Below are positions 54,089-62,986 of a DNA stretch of 64,000 nt, piece after piece. Every line of letters begins with the position of its first letter. The stretch's first letter is position 1. The stretch comes from Mycobacterium sp. (GTDB taxonomy: Bacteria; Actinomycetota; Actinomycetes; Mycobacteriales; Mycobacteriaceae): the NCBI GenBank assembly GCA_020438845.1, contig JAGQTV010000061.1, positions 1-64,000 of the forward strand, read 5' to 3'. A program made the position numbers and the translations under genes. A model generated the notes under the pieces. The model made no database searches. It was not told the DNA's origin and worked only from the letters and a program-made list of their open reading frames with translations.

Positions 54089-54871
54089 ATGGCTGACGCC
54101 CTCATCGAACGGCGCGGGCACGTCCTCATCGTGACAATGAACCGCCCGGAAGCCCGTAACGCTCTCACCGGCGAGATGCTGTCGATCATGGTCGAGGCCT
54201 GGGATCGCGTCGACAACGATCCCGATATCCGGGTGTGCATCCTCACCGGTGCCGGCGGCTACTTCTGCGCAGGCATGGACCTCAAGGCGGCGACTGCGAA
54301 ACCGCCGGGCGATTCGTTCAGAGACGGCAGCTACGACCCGTCACGCATCGACGGTCTGCTCAAAGGGCGGCGGTTGACCAAGCCGTTGATCGCCGCCGTC
54401 GAGGGCCCGGCGATCGCCGGGGGCACCGAGATCCTGCAGGGCACCGACATCCGGGTGGCCGGCGAGAGCGCGAAGTTCGGGATCTCCGAGGCGAAGTGGA
54501 GCCTCTACCCGATGGGCGGTTCGGCGGTGCGCCTCGTGCGGCAGATCCCGTACACCATCGCCTGCGATCTGCTCCTGACCGGACGGCACATCACCGCAGC
54601 AGAGGCGCTCGAGTACGGGTTGATCGGGCACGTTGTGCCCGACGGCCAGGCGCTGGAACGGGCACTGGAAATCGCAGAGGTGATCGCGGCCAACGGACCC
54701 CTTGCGGTCCAGGCGATCCTGCGCTCGATCCGCGAGACCGAGGGCATGCCCGAGAATGAGGCGTTCAAGACCGACACCCGGATCGGCATCGAGGTGTTCC
54801 TTTCCGAGGACGCGAAGGAAGGGCCTCTCGCGTTCAAGGAGAAGCGGGCGCCGGCGTTCAAAGGGCGGTAG
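54089..54871 (+). CDS. echA19: Enoyl-CoA hydratase EchA19
   Basis: The protein has 260 residues. Crotonase motifs: [13 protein letters not shown] (oxyanion loop), [17 protein letters not shown], and the Glu/Asp pair of the hydratase region ([15 protein letters not shown]). EchA19 hydrates sterol side-chain enoyl-CoA. GGAAGG lies 10 nt before the ATG at 54089. It matches Rv3516. Confidence 0.9.
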   Translation: MADALIERRGHVLIVTMNRPEARNALTGEMLSIMVEAWDRVDNDPDIRVCILTGAGGYFCAGMDLKAATAKPPGDSFRDGSYDPSRIDGLLKGRRLTKPLIAAVEGPAIAGGTEILQGTDIRVAGESAKFGISEAKWSLYPMGGSAVRLVRQIPYTIACDLLLTGRHITAAEALEYGLIGHVVPDGQALERALEIAEVIAANGPLAVQAILRSIRETEGMPENEAFKTDTRIGIEVFLSEDAKEGPLAFKEKRAPAFKGR

Positions 54872-54958
54872 GTCCACAGGCGCAACGCCTTCCGCCGACT
54901 GTGCGGTTCCTTGCGCGACACGCCGGTGCGGCGGAGAAATCCGCACACTCGGGGTGCA

Positions 54959-56152
54959 TCACACCAGCACTCGTGCCGACGGGGTGAACACCACCGGCAT
55001 CGCCTCCAGACCACTGACGAAGTTCGCGGGCCGCAACGGCAACGCCGAGTCCTCGGCCAATCGAAGGTCCGGCATCCGGGCGACCAGCTTGCGAACCATA
55101 GTGGTGAGCTCCAGGCGGGCCAGCTGATTGCCCAGGCAGAAGTGCGTTCCGAAGCCGAACGCCAAGTGGCTATTCGGATTTCGGTCGATGCGGAAGCTAT
55201 CTGGATCACCGAAGACGGCCTCGTCAAAATTGGCCGACTCGAACAGCAACAGCATTTTCTCCCCCGCTGTTAACTGCGTGCCGTGGAACTCGATGTCGCG
55301 CAGTACCGTCCGGGCCATGTTCTTCACCGGCGAGGTCCAGCGCAGCATCTCTTCGACGGCAGACGGCACCAATGTCGAGTCCTCAAGCCGGTCCCACTGA
55401 TCGCGGTGGCGTAGTAGTTGCTCGACACCACCGGACAGGGTGTGCCGCGTGGTCTCGTCTCCGCCGATGAGGATCAGCAGCGTCTCGAAGACGATCTCGT
55501 CGTCGGACATCCGCTGACCGTCGACCTCGGCATGCGAGAGGATCGAGAACAGGTCGTCGGCGGGCACCTCCCGCCGCACGGCGATCGCTTCCAACGCGTA
55601 GGCCTGGTAGCCGGCGAATGCCCCCATCAGCGCCTGCAGAGCGGCTTCGTCAGCGGTCGAATTCAGCCCACAGACCAGGTCGTCGGACCATTGCAGCAAC
55701 ATCGCCCGCTGGGCGGGCAGCACGCCCAGCATGTCCCCAATGACTGCCATTGGCAGCGGGGCGGCGATGTCGCGGACGAAGTCGCACTCCCCGCGTTCAC
55801 ACACCCCGTCGATCAGCACATCGCACAGGATGTCGATACTGGACACTTTGTCGGCCAACCGCTTACGGGTGAACCCGGCGTTGACCAGCTTGCGCCGCAG
55901 CAGATGCGCAGGGTCGTCCATATCGATCATGTACGGCATCGCCGGTTGGTCGGGTCGGATGCCGCCGGTGTTGGAGAACACCTCGGGCCGTCGCTCTGCC
56001 TCCAGCACGGCCTGATACGTGGCCGCTGCGGCCAGCCCGTTACGATCGCGGAACACCGGTTCGTTGGCGCGCATCCATCGGTAGGTGCTCCGGGCGCCAC
56101 CGTCGGCAAAGAATTGCCCGTCGGTCAGATCAACATCCGGTTTGCCACTCAC
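54959..56152 (-). CDS. cyp142: Cytochrome P450 CYP142
   Basis: Oxidises the cholesterol side-chain at C26/C27. The protein has 397 residues and aligns closely with M. tuberculosis CYP142A1 (e.g. YRWMRANEPVFRDRNGLAAA). I-helix GGDETT, EEMLR, and heme loop FGFGTHFCLGNQLARLE. Start is GTG at 56152, 30 bp from the divergent Rv3519-like start. No KstR box is visible in that gap. Confidence 0.94.
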   Translation of the reverse strand: MSGKPDVDLTDGQFFADGGARSTYRWMRANEPVFRDRNGLAAAATYQAVLEAERRPEVFSNTGGIRPDQPAMPYMIDMDDPAHLLRRKLVNAGFTRKRLADKVSSIDILCDVLIDGVCERGECDFVRDIAAPLPMAVIGDMLGVLPAQRAMLLQWSDDLVCGLNSTADEAALQALMGAFAGYQAYALEAIAVRREVPADDLFSILSHAEVDGQRMSDDEIVFETLLILIGGDETTRHTLSGGVEQLLRHRDQWDRLEDSTLVPSAVEEMLRWTSPVKNMARTVLRDIEFHGTQLTAGEKMLLLFESANFDEAVFGDPDSFRIDRNPNSHLAFGFGTHFCLGNQLARLELTTMVRKLVARMPDLRLAEDSALPLRPANFVSGLEAMPVVFTPSARVLV

Positions 56153-56168
56153 CAGGGCTCATCCCATC

Positions 56169-56174
56169 TACAGT
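56169..56174 (+). promoter_or_regulatory. -10 box of a leaderless start for the Rv3519-like gene
   Basis: TACAGT ends 7 nt before the ATG at 56182. Confidence 0.5.
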
Positions 56175-56181
56175 TGAATTC

Positions 56182-56901
56182 ATGGTCGGTTCGCAGCACA
56201 CGGTCGCGGGAACCGTCTTGACCATGCCTGTCCGGGTCCGCAAGGCCGACGTGCACACTGCGATGTTCTCGGTATCTGCCGAGGCCGCCCAGCGGTTGAT
56301 CGACTACAGCGGATTGCAGGTGTGCGAATTCCGGCCCGGCCGCGCAGTGGTGACATTGATGCTGGCCCGCTACTTCGACGGCGATTTGGGCCGCTACAAC
56401 GAGTTCGGTACATGCGTCATGGTGAATCCGCTTGGCTCGTCGGCCCGCGGTGTGAAAGCGCTGGCCGACGCCGCGGCCTTCGTCCATCACCTGCCGGTTG
56501 ACCAGGCATTCACCCTGGAGGCAGGCAGGAGCATCTGGGGATTTCCGAAGATCATGGCGGACTTCGTCGTTCGGGACTCTCATCCGTTCCGCTTCGAACT
56601 GTCCGAAGGCGGTTCGCTGATCGCGGCGATGGACTTTCGCAGCGGACTGCCGGTTCCGTCGTTGCGTTCGCGCCCCCGGGTTCTCAAGACCTACACCTTC
56701 GCCGAGGGTGCCACCCGCGAAGTGCCTTGGGAGATGCGAGTGTCGCGGGTGCACCTTCGGCCGGGCGGAGCTCACTTGCGACTCGGCGACCACCCATACG
56801 CGGCGGAATTGGCCTCCCTCGGACTGCCCAAACGTCCGATGACGTCCGGATCGATCGGCAACGTGGAGATGACGTTCGGCGACGCTCACGTCGTACCCTG
56901 A
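56182..56901 (+). CDS. Acetoacetate decarboxylase-like protein (Rv3519-like)
   Basis: The protein has 239 residues. It resembles the acetoacetate decarboxylase fold (GRYNEFGTCVMVNP, LEAGRSIWGFPKIMADFVV with a Lys in PKI, FGDAHVVP at the end). The decarboxylase Lys-Lys pair is not clear, so catalysis is uncertain. An internal ATG at 56224 is an alternative start, but the -10 box supports 56182. It lies between cyp142 and the luciferase-like gene. Confidence 0.78.
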   Translation: MVGSQHTVAGTVLTMPVRVRKADVHTAMFSVSAEAAQRLIDYSGLQVCEFRPGRAVVTLMLARYFDGDLGRYNEFGTCVMVNPLGSSARGVKALADAAAFVHHLPVDQAFTLEAGRSIWGFPKIMADFVVRDSHPFRFELSEGGSLIAAMDFRSGLPVPSLRSRPRVLKTYTFAEGATREVPWEMRVSRVHLRPGGAHLRLGDHPYAAELASLGLPKRPMTSGSIGNVEMTFGDAHVVP

Positions 56902-56903
56902 CA

Positions 56904-57935
56904 TCACAGCAGTGCCGCGAGATCGGCTATCTGCTCGCGACTGTGTGCACTGACGACCATCATGGTGACCCCGGCGGCCTCCCATACGGCTATCTGCTTG
57001 CGCACGTGGTCAACGTCGCCGACGATCGCCGCGTCGTCGACCAGTTCGTCTGGGATGACAGCGGCCGCTTTCTCTTTCTGCCCGGAGCGGAACAGCTTTG
57101 TGACGTCCTCGACCACCTCGGCATAGCCCATCCGTCGATAGACGTCGGCGTGAAAGTTGGTGTCCTCCGATCCCATCCCGCCCATGTAGAGCGCCACGAA
57201 CGGCTTGATTGCCTGCATCATCGCGGGACGATCGTCGGTGACCACAACCTGAGCGGTGGCGCAGATCTCGAAGTCGGCACGGGAACGGCGGGCACCCGGA
57301 CGGGCGAATCCTTCGTCGAGCCACTCGTTGTACATGTCGGCCAGCCTCGGGGAGTAGAAGATCGGTAGCCAGCCGTCACAGATTTCGGCGGCCAGTGCGA
57401 CGTTCTTGGGACCTTCGGCGCCCAGCATGATCGGGATATCGGCACGCAGGGGGTGCACAATCGGCTTGAGCACCTTGCCCAGCCCTGTTGTTCCCTCACC
57501 GGTCAGCGGCAGCGGGTAGTGCGGGCCCGGGCTGGTTACCGGCGCTTGTCGTGCCCAGACCTGTCGCACGATGTCGACGTACTCGCGGGTGCGGGCCAGG
57601 GGTTTGGGGAAGCGCTGCCCGTACCAGCCCTCGACCACTTGCGGTCCGGATACCCCCAAACCCAGGATGTGGCGGCCACCGGAGAGATGGTCGAGGGTGA
57701 GCGAAGCCATGGCGCAGGCCGTTGGAGTGCGCGCCGAGAGTTGCACAACCGAGGTGCCCAGCCGCATCCGCACTGTCTGGCGGCCCCACCACGCGAGCGG
57801 AGTGAAGGCATCCGAGCCCCAGGCCTCGGCGGTGAAGACCGTGTCGAAGTCGGCTTCCTCGGCGGCGGCGACCAATTCGGCGTGGTTGGTAGGCGGTTGC
57901 GCGCCCCAGTATCCGAGTTGCAGACCGAGCTTCAT
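56904..57935 (-). CDS. F420-dependent luciferase-like oxidoreductase (Rv3520c-like)
   Basis: The protein has 343 residues from the ATG at 57935. TIM-barrel luciferase family: MKLGLQLGYWGAQP, LGTSVVQLSARTP, HILGLGVSGPQVVEGW, IPIMLGAEGPKNVALAAE. Such proteins in mycobacteria often use F420. It ends 2 bp after the convergent acetoacetate decarboxylase-like gene. The minus-strand start is next to KstR operator 3. Substrate in sterol degradation is unknown. Confidence 0.85.
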   Translation of the reverse strand: MKLGLQLGYWGAQPPTNHAELVAAAEEADFDTVFTAEAWGSDAFTPLAWWGRQTVRMRLGTSVVQLSARTPTACAMASLTLDHLSGGRHILGLGVSGPQVVEGWYGQRFPKPLARTREYVDIVRQVWARQAPVTSPGPHYPLPLTGEGTTGLGKVLKPIVHPLRADIPIMLGAEGPKNVALAAEICDGWLPIFYSPRLADMYNEWLDEGFARPGARRSRADFEICATAQVVVTDDRPAMMQAIKPFVALYMGGMGSEDTNFHADVYRRMGYAEVVEDVTKLFRSGQKEKAAAVIPDELVDDAAIVGDVDHVRKQIAVWEAAGVTMMVVSAHSREQIADLAALL

Positions 57936-57970
57936 CCGCTGCCGCCTTCCGGGCTTCTTGCGAGGGTTCT

Positions 57971-57984
57971 TAGAACCTGTTCTA
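57971..57984. promoter_or_regulatory. KstR operator 3 (Rv3520c-like / DUF35)
   Basis: TAGAACCTGTTCTA is a near-perfect inverted repeat with TAGAAC and GTTCTA half-sites. It lies between the luciferase-like start (57935) and the DUF35 start (57994). Confidence 0.88.
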
Positions 57985-57993
57985 CTCGATGCC

Positions 57994-58974
57994 GTGAGCG
58001 TCAGCCAGAGCATCTCTGCCTTGATAGATTCGCACGAACCTCCGCTATCGGCCCCGCTGACACTGTCCTTTGACTACACCCGTTCGGTCGGTCCGACCCT
58101 GGGCGCGTTCTTCACGGCACTGCGCGACCGGCACTTCGTGGGCATTCGCGGTTCTGACGGACGCGTGCACGTTCCCGTCATCGAGTACGACCCGGTCACC
58201 TGTGAACCGCTGTCCGAGATCGTGCCGGTGGCCAGTGTCGGCACAGTGGTGTCCTGGACCTGGCAGGCCGAACCGCTCGAGGGCCAACCGCTGGACCGGC
58301 CGTTCGCATGGGCGCTCATCAAGCTCGACGGCGCCGACACCGCCCTACTGCACGCAGTCAACGGACCGGTCAAGACAGGTGACCGCGTGTACGCCCACTG
58401 GGTCGATGAGCCGGTGGGGGCGATCACAGACGTCGCCTATTTCGTCGTTGGGGAAAGTCCGGAAGCGGTCCCCGGCCTCTACGACGACCGCGACCCAGTC
58501 ACGATGATTACCGTGCCGACGAGTATTTCGATTGAACACAGCGCTTCCCGCCCCGAAAGCATCTACCTGCGCGCGTTGCAGCAAGGCACGCTGCTGGGCG
58601 CACGCACTGGCGACCACGGAAAAGTGTATTTCCCTCCGCGGGAGGCCGATCCGGCCACTGGCAAGGAACTCGACCAGTTCGTCGAGCTTCCGGATACCGG
58701 CACGGTCACGACTTTCGCGATCATCAACATCCCGTTTCCCGGGCAGCGCATCAAGCCGCCGTACGTTGCCGCCTACATCCTTCTCGACGGCGCCGATATC
58801 CCGTTTCTGCACCTGGTTACCGGTATAGAGGCCAGCGACGTGCGAATGGGCATGCGGGTCAAGGCGGTGTGGAAACCGCGCGAGGATTGGGGGCTGGGGA
58901 TCGACAACATCGAATGCTTCGAGCCCACCGGCGAACCCGACGCCGACTACGCGACCTACAAGCAGCACTTATGA
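57994..58974 (+). CDS. Double DUF35 OB-fold protein (Rv3521-like)
   Basis: The protein has 326 residues from the GTG at 57994. It contains two DUF35-like units: about residues 25-150 (FFTALRDRHFVGIRG, VASVGTVVSWTW, PFAWALIKLDGADTALLH) and about 180-310 (YLRALQQGTLLGAR, LPDTGTVTTFAIIN, PYVAAYILLDGADIPFLH). DUF35 proteins partner with lipid-transfer-type thiolases to form sterol side-chain aldolases. The usual Cys zinc ribbon is missing in both units. It overlaps ltp4 (ATGA). Confidence 0.85.
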   Translation: MSVSQSISALIDSHEPPLSAPLTLSFDYTRSVGPTLGAFFTALRDRHFVGIRGSDGRVHVPVIEYDPVTCEPLSEIVPVASVGTVVSWTWQAEPLEGQPLDRPFAWALIKLDGADTALLHAVNGPVKTGDRVYAHWVDEPVGAITDVAYFVVGESPEAVPGLYDDRDPVTMITVPTSISIEHSASRPESIYLRALQQGTLLGARTGDHGKVYFPPREADPATGKELDQFVELPDTGTVTTFAIINIPFPGQRIKPPYVAAYILLDGADIPFLHLVTGIEASDVRMGMRVKAVWKPREDWGLGIDNIECFEPTGEPDADYATYKQHL

Positions 58975-60032
58975 CGAGAGAAGTTGCCGTCGTCGGCTTC
59001 ACCCATGCCCCGCACGTGCGCCGCACCGAGGGCACCACCAACGGTGTCGAGATGCTGATGCCGTGCTTCGCCGACTTGTACGACGAGCTGGGCATCACCC
59101 AGCGCGACATCGGGTTCTGGTGCTCAGGGTCGTCGGATTACCCTGCCGGGCGGGCGTTCTCGTTCATCTCCGCGATCGACTCGATCGGCGCTGTGCCGCC
59201 GATCAACGAATCCCACGTCGAGATGGACGCCGCCTGGGCGCTCTACGAGGCCTATATCAAAGTCCTCACCGGCGAAGTCGATACCGCCCTGGTCTACGGG
59301 TTCGGAAAGTCCAGTGCCGGGAGTTTGCGCAGGGTCCTTGCGCTACAGACCGATCCGTATACCGTCGCGCCGTTGGTACCCGACGCGGTCTCACTGGCCG
59401 GACTGCAGGCGCGCCTCGGTCTGGATGCCGGCAAGTGGACCGAAGGGCAGATGGCTCAGGTCGCGCTAGCCAGTCTCACCGCGGCACGCCGCATCGACTC
59501 GGTGGAACCGGCCGCGAGCGTGGAGGAGCTACTGGCCCGACCATTCTTTGCCGATCCGCTTCGCCGCCATGACATCGCACCCATCACGGACGGTGCTTCC
59601 GCGATCGTCATCGCCGCCGACGACAGAGCCCGTGAACTGCGCGAAAGGCCAGCTTGGATCACCGGTTTCGAGCATCGCGTCGAAACTCCGGTTCTCGGGG
59701 CCCGAGACCTGACCACCTCGCCGTCGACCACGGCGTCCGCCGCTATTGCGAGCGCCGGCGACGTCCGCTCAATCGAAGTCGCCGAAATCTACGCGCCGTT
59801 CAGCCATCAGCAGTTGATCCTCGCTGAGGCGATTGGGCTGGGACCGTCGACCCGTATCAACCCTTCCGGCGGAGCGCTGGCCGCCCATCCGATGTTCTCC
59901 GCCGGACTAGAGCGCATCGGCTTCGCAGCCCGACACATCTTCGACGGCTCTGCGCAACGGGTTCTTGCCCATGCCACCAGTGGTCCTGTTCTGCAACAAA
60001 ATCTGGTCGCGGTGATGGGGGCCAACCCGTGA
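58971..60032 (+). CDS. ltp4: Thiolase-fold lipid-transfer protein Ltp4
   Basis: The protein has 353 residues (Rv3522-like). It has the thiolase fold but no nucleophilic Cys at the expected place: the segment reads NESHVEMDAAW. The late motif NPSGGALAAHPMFSAG keeps a His. This fits an aldolase-type role rather than a thiolase. Ltp3 and Ltp4 are known to be needed for C24-branched sterol side chains in actinobacteria. Start overlaps the DUF35 stop, and its stop overlaps ltp3. Confidence 0.87.
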   Translation: MTREVAVVGFTHAPHVRRTEGTTNGVEMLMPCFADLYDELGITQRDIGFWCSGSSDYPAGRAFSFISAIDSIGAVPPINESHVEMDAAWALYEAYIKVLTGEVDTALVYGFGKSSAGSLRRVLALQTDPYTVAPLVPDAVSLAGLQARLGLDAGKWTEGQMAQVALASLTAARRIDSVEPAASVEELLARPFFADPLRRHDIAPITDGASAIVIAADDRARELRERPAWITGFEHRVETPVLGARDLTTSPSTTASAAIASAGDVRSIEVAEIYAPFSHQQLILAEAIGLGPSTRINPSGGALAAHPMFSAGLERIGFAARHIFDGSAQRVLAHATSGPVLQQNLVAVMGANP

Positions 60033-61231
60033 AGCACCCCGCCGCCGTCCTGGGCACCGGGCAGACCAAATACGTCGCCAAACGGCATGACGTGTCGATG
60101 AGTGGACTGGTGCGGGAGGCCATCGACAAGGCACTGGCCGACAGCGGGTCGACGTTCGCCGACATCGACGCCGTAGTCGTCGGGAAGGCGCCTGACTTCT
60201 TCGAGGGCGTGATGATGCCCGAACTCTTCATGGCCGACGCGATGGGGGCGACCGGCAAGCCGCTGATCCGGGTACACACCGCCGGTTCGGTGGGCGGTTC
60301 CACCGCAGTGGTCGCCGCCAGCCTGGTGCAGTCCGGCAAGTACCAACGCGTCTTGGCGGTCGCCTGGGAGAAGCAGTCTGAGTCGAATGCCATGTGGGCA
60401 CTGTCGATTCCGATCCCCTTCTCCAAACCGGTGGGCGCTGGGGCGGGCGGCTACTTCGCCCCGCACATCCGCGCCTACATCCGCCGTTCCGGCGCCCCGT
60501 CGCACATTGGGGCCATGGTGGCGGTCAAGGACCGGCTCAACGGTGCAAGAAACCCGTTGGCCCATCTCCGCCAGCCCGACATCACGCTCGAGAAGGTGTT
60601 GCAGTCCCCGATGTTGTGGGATCCGATCCGGTTCGACGAGACCTGCCCGTCCTCGGATGGTGCAGCCGCAATCGTCATCGGAGATGAGGCGATCGCCGAT
60701 CAGCATGTTCAAAGTGGCCACCCCGTCGCATGGATCCATGCGACAGCTTTGCGAACCGAGCCATTGGCCTATTCGGGGCGCGACCAGGTCAATCCGCAGG
60801 CGGGCCGGGACGCCGCCGCAGCATTGTGGAAGGCGGCCGGTATTCAGAGCCCGATCGACGAGATCGACGTCGCTGAGATCTACGTCCCGTTCTCCTGGTT
60901 CGAGCCGATGTGGCTGGAAAATCTCGGCTTTGCCCCCGAAGGCGAGGGCTGGAAACTCACCGAAGCCGGAGAAACCGCCATCGGCGGACAGATTCCAGTG
61001 AACCCGTCCGGTGGTGTGTTGTCATCGAACCCCATCGGGGCGTCGGGCATGATCCGCTTCGCCGAGGCGGCGATCCAGGTGATGGGCCGCGCCGGCGACC
61101 ATCAGGTGGCTGGCGCCCGCAGGGCCCTTGGTCACGCCTACGGCGGCGGATCGCAGTATTACTCGATGTGGGTGGTCGGCTCCGACAGACCAGGATCCGA
61201 GGGCCCGGCCTCTTTCAACCCGACCAGGTAG
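60029..61231 (+). CDS. ltp3: Thiolase-fold lipid-transfer protein Ltp3
   Basis: The protein has 400 residues from the GTG at 60029 (Rv3523-like). The expected Cys site reads HTAGSVGGST, so a catalytic Cys is missing here too. The late region is NPSGGVLSSNPIGASGMIRF, where Asn replaces the His of Ltp4. ChsH-like aldolases pair such proteins with a DUF35 partner; the operon order DUF35-ltp4-ltp3 supports a trimeric relation. Last 73 bp overlap the convergent next gene. Confidence 0.88.
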   Translation: MKHPAAVLGTGQTKYVAKRHDVSMSGLVREAIDKALADSGSTFADIDAVVVGKAPDFFEGVMMPELFMADAMGATGKPLIRVHTAGSVGGSTAVVAASLVQSGKYQRVLAVAWEKQSESNAMWALSIPIPFSKPVGAGAGGYFAPHIRAYIRRSGAPSHIGAMVAVKDRLNGARNPLAHLRQPDITLEKVLQSPMLWDPIRFDETCPSSDGAAAIVIGDEAIADQHVQSGHPVAWIHATALRTEPLAYSGRDQVNPQAGRDAAAALWKAAGIQSPIDEIDVAEIYVPFSWFEPMWLENLGFAPEGEGWKLTEAGETAIGGQIPVNPSGGVLSSNPIGASGMIRFAEAAIQVMGRAGDHQVAGARRALGHAYGGGSQYYSMWVVGSDRPGSEGPASFNPTR

Positions 61232-61728
61232 CGCTGCGCGAGGTCACGGTAAGCCTGCGGGTTCGCATTGACCCACATCTCCGCACCGGTGCCGGCAATC
61301 GGTCCCTTGACCTTGGCTGGCGCACCGGTGACGAGCACTTCAGCTGGGATCTGGGTGCCGCCGACCACCAGGGAATGCGCCGCGATCAGGGTGCGGGCGC
61401 CGATCACTGCGCCGTCGAGGATGGTGCAGTGGTTGGCGATCAACGCCTCGGCGCCGATGTGGGCGCCGTGGATGGTGCACATGTGCGCGATGGTGGCGTT
61501 CGGCCCGACGTCGACCGGAATCCCAGGGGGTGCATGCAAAACCGATCCGTCCTGCACGTTGGCACCCTCCCGGATGACCACCGGCGCGTAGTCGGCCCGC
61601 AGGACGGCGTTGAACCACACCGACGCGCCTGCCTCGACGGTCACATCGCCAATCAGGACTGCGGTGGGTGCGACGAATGCGGTGGGGTCGATCTTGGGTG
61701 AGCGGCCTTCGATGGCGTACATCGGCAT
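61159..61728 (-). CDS. Gamma-carbonic anhydrase-like hexapeptide protein
   Basis: The protein has 189 residues (Rv3525c-like). Left-handed beta-helix repeats: GDVTVEAGASVWFNAVLRAD, IREGANVQDGSVLHA, VGPNATIAHMCTIHG, HIGAEALIANHCTILDG. The zinc-binding His triad is at HAPP, HMC/HG and NHC. The gamma-CA-like fold may act as a hydratase or a coenzyme-A-related enzyme; activity is not established. It overlaps ltp3 by 73 bp tail to tail. Confidence 0.85.
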   Translation of the reverse strand: MPMYAIEGRSPKIDPTAFVAPTAVLIGDVTVEAGASVWFNAVLRADYAPVVIREGANVQDGSVLHAPPGIPVDVGPNATIAHMCTIHGAHIGAEALIANHCTILDGAVIGARTLIAAHSLVVGGTQIPAEVLVTGAPAKVKGPIAGTGAEMWVNANPQAYRDLAQRYLVGLKEAGPSDPGLSEPTTHIE

Positions 61729-61814
61729 GGCTCAGATATACCCCAGCGCGGGGCGCCGCGCTCATCAACACTGCCCGGGATGCGGCGCTTTGTTGCGTCA
61801 CACAATGACAAAAC

Positions 61815-61828
61815 TGTAACGTGTTCTA
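61815..61828. promoter_or_regulatory. KstR operator 4 (upstream of kshA)
   Basis: TGTAACGTGTTCTA is the reverse complement of operators 1 and 2 except at one position (TAGAACACGTTACA). It lies between the gamma-CA-like start (61728) and kshA (61856). Confidence 0.85.
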
Positions 61829-61855
61829 GTTATAGAGACGAGTGTGGAGGCGCCC

Positions 61856-62986
61856 GTGAGCACCGGTATCCGCGAGATCGACACCGGAACCCTTCCCGAC
61901 CGCTACGCGCGCGGCTGGCACTGCCTGGGACTTGTTCGCGACTTCACCGACGGGACACCGCATTCGGTCCGTGCCTTCGGTACGAAGCTTGTGGTTTTCG
62001 CCGATTCGAACGGCGATCTGCACGTTCTGGACGGCTATTGCAGGCATCTGGGCGGCGACCTATCGCAGGGAACTATCAAGGGCGATGAGATCGCCTGCCC
62101 GTTCCACGACTGGCGGTGGGGCGGCGACGGCCGCTGCAAACTGGTTCCCTACGCAAAGCGCACTCCGAAGCTGGCGCGAACCCGCTCCTGGCACACCGAC
62201 ATGCGCGGCGGCATGCTGTTCGTCTGGCACGACCACGAGGGCAACCCACCGCCGCCTGAGGTTCGCATTCCCGACGTCCCGGAGTTCGCGAGCGACGAGT
62301 GGACGGATTGGAATTGGAACTCGATGTTGATCGAGGGATCCAACTGCCGGGAGATCGTCGACAACGTCACCGACATGGCGCACTTCTACTACATCCACTT
62401 CGGTCTGCCAACGTATTTCAAGAACGTCTTCGAGGGTCATATCGCTTCGCAGTACCTGCACAACGTAGGTCGGCCGGACATCGGCGGCATGGGGACCGCC
62501 TACGGCGAATCCCATTTGGATTCCGAAGCAAGCTATTTCGGACCGTCGTTCATGATCAACTGGCTGCACAACACCTATGGGGACTTCAAAGCCGAGTCCA
62601 TCCTCATTAACTGCCACTATCCGGTCAGCCAGAATTCGTTCATGCTGCAGTGGGGGGTGATCGTGCAGAAGCCGACGGGTCTGGCTCCGGAAATGGCCGA
62701 CCGTCTCTCGACTGCGTTCACGGCCGGTGTCAGCAAGGGCTTTCTGCAGGACGTTGAGATCTGGAAACACAAGACGCGCATCGAGAATCCGCTACTGGTC
62801 GAGGAGGACGGTGCGGTCTACCAGATGCGCCGCTGGTACCAGCAGTTCTACGTCGACGTCGCCGATATCACGCCCGAAATGACCGACCGCTTCGAACTCG
62901 AGGTCGACACCACCAAAGCCAACGAGAAGTGGAACGTTGAGGTCACCGAGAACCTCCGCCGACAGGCCGAACGGGCTGCGCCGTGA
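61856..62986 (+). CDS. kshA: 3-ketosteroid 9-alpha-hydroxylase oxygenase KshA
   Basis: Rieske oxygenase opening ring B in cholesterol degradation. The protein has 376 residues from the GTG at 61856, with GGAGG 5 nt upstream; a GTG at 61844 lacks that site. Rieske ligands: CRHLGGDL and CPFHDW. Mononuclear iron site: NVTDMAHFYYIH with the two His and a later Asp. It aligns closely with Rv3526. It needs a KshB reductase, which is not in this window. Confidence 0.94.
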   Translation: MSTGIREIDTGTLPDRYARGWHCLGLVRDFTDGTPHSVRAFGTKLVVFADSNGDLHVLDGYCRHLGGDLSQGTIKGDEIACPFHDWRWGGDGRCKLVPYAKRTPKLARTRSWHTDMRGGMLFVWHDHEGNPPPPEVRIPDVPEFASDEWTDWNWNSMLIEGSNCREIVDNVTDMAHFYYIHFGLPTYFKNVFEGHIASQYLHNVGRPDIGGMGTAYGESHLDSEASYFGPSFMINWLHNTYGDFKAESILINCHYPVSQNSFMLQWGVIVQKPTGLAPEMADRLSTAFTAGVSKGFLQDVEIWKHKTRIENPLLVEEDGAVYQMRRWYQQFYVDVADITPEMTDRFELEVDTTKANEKWNVEVTENLRRQAERAAP

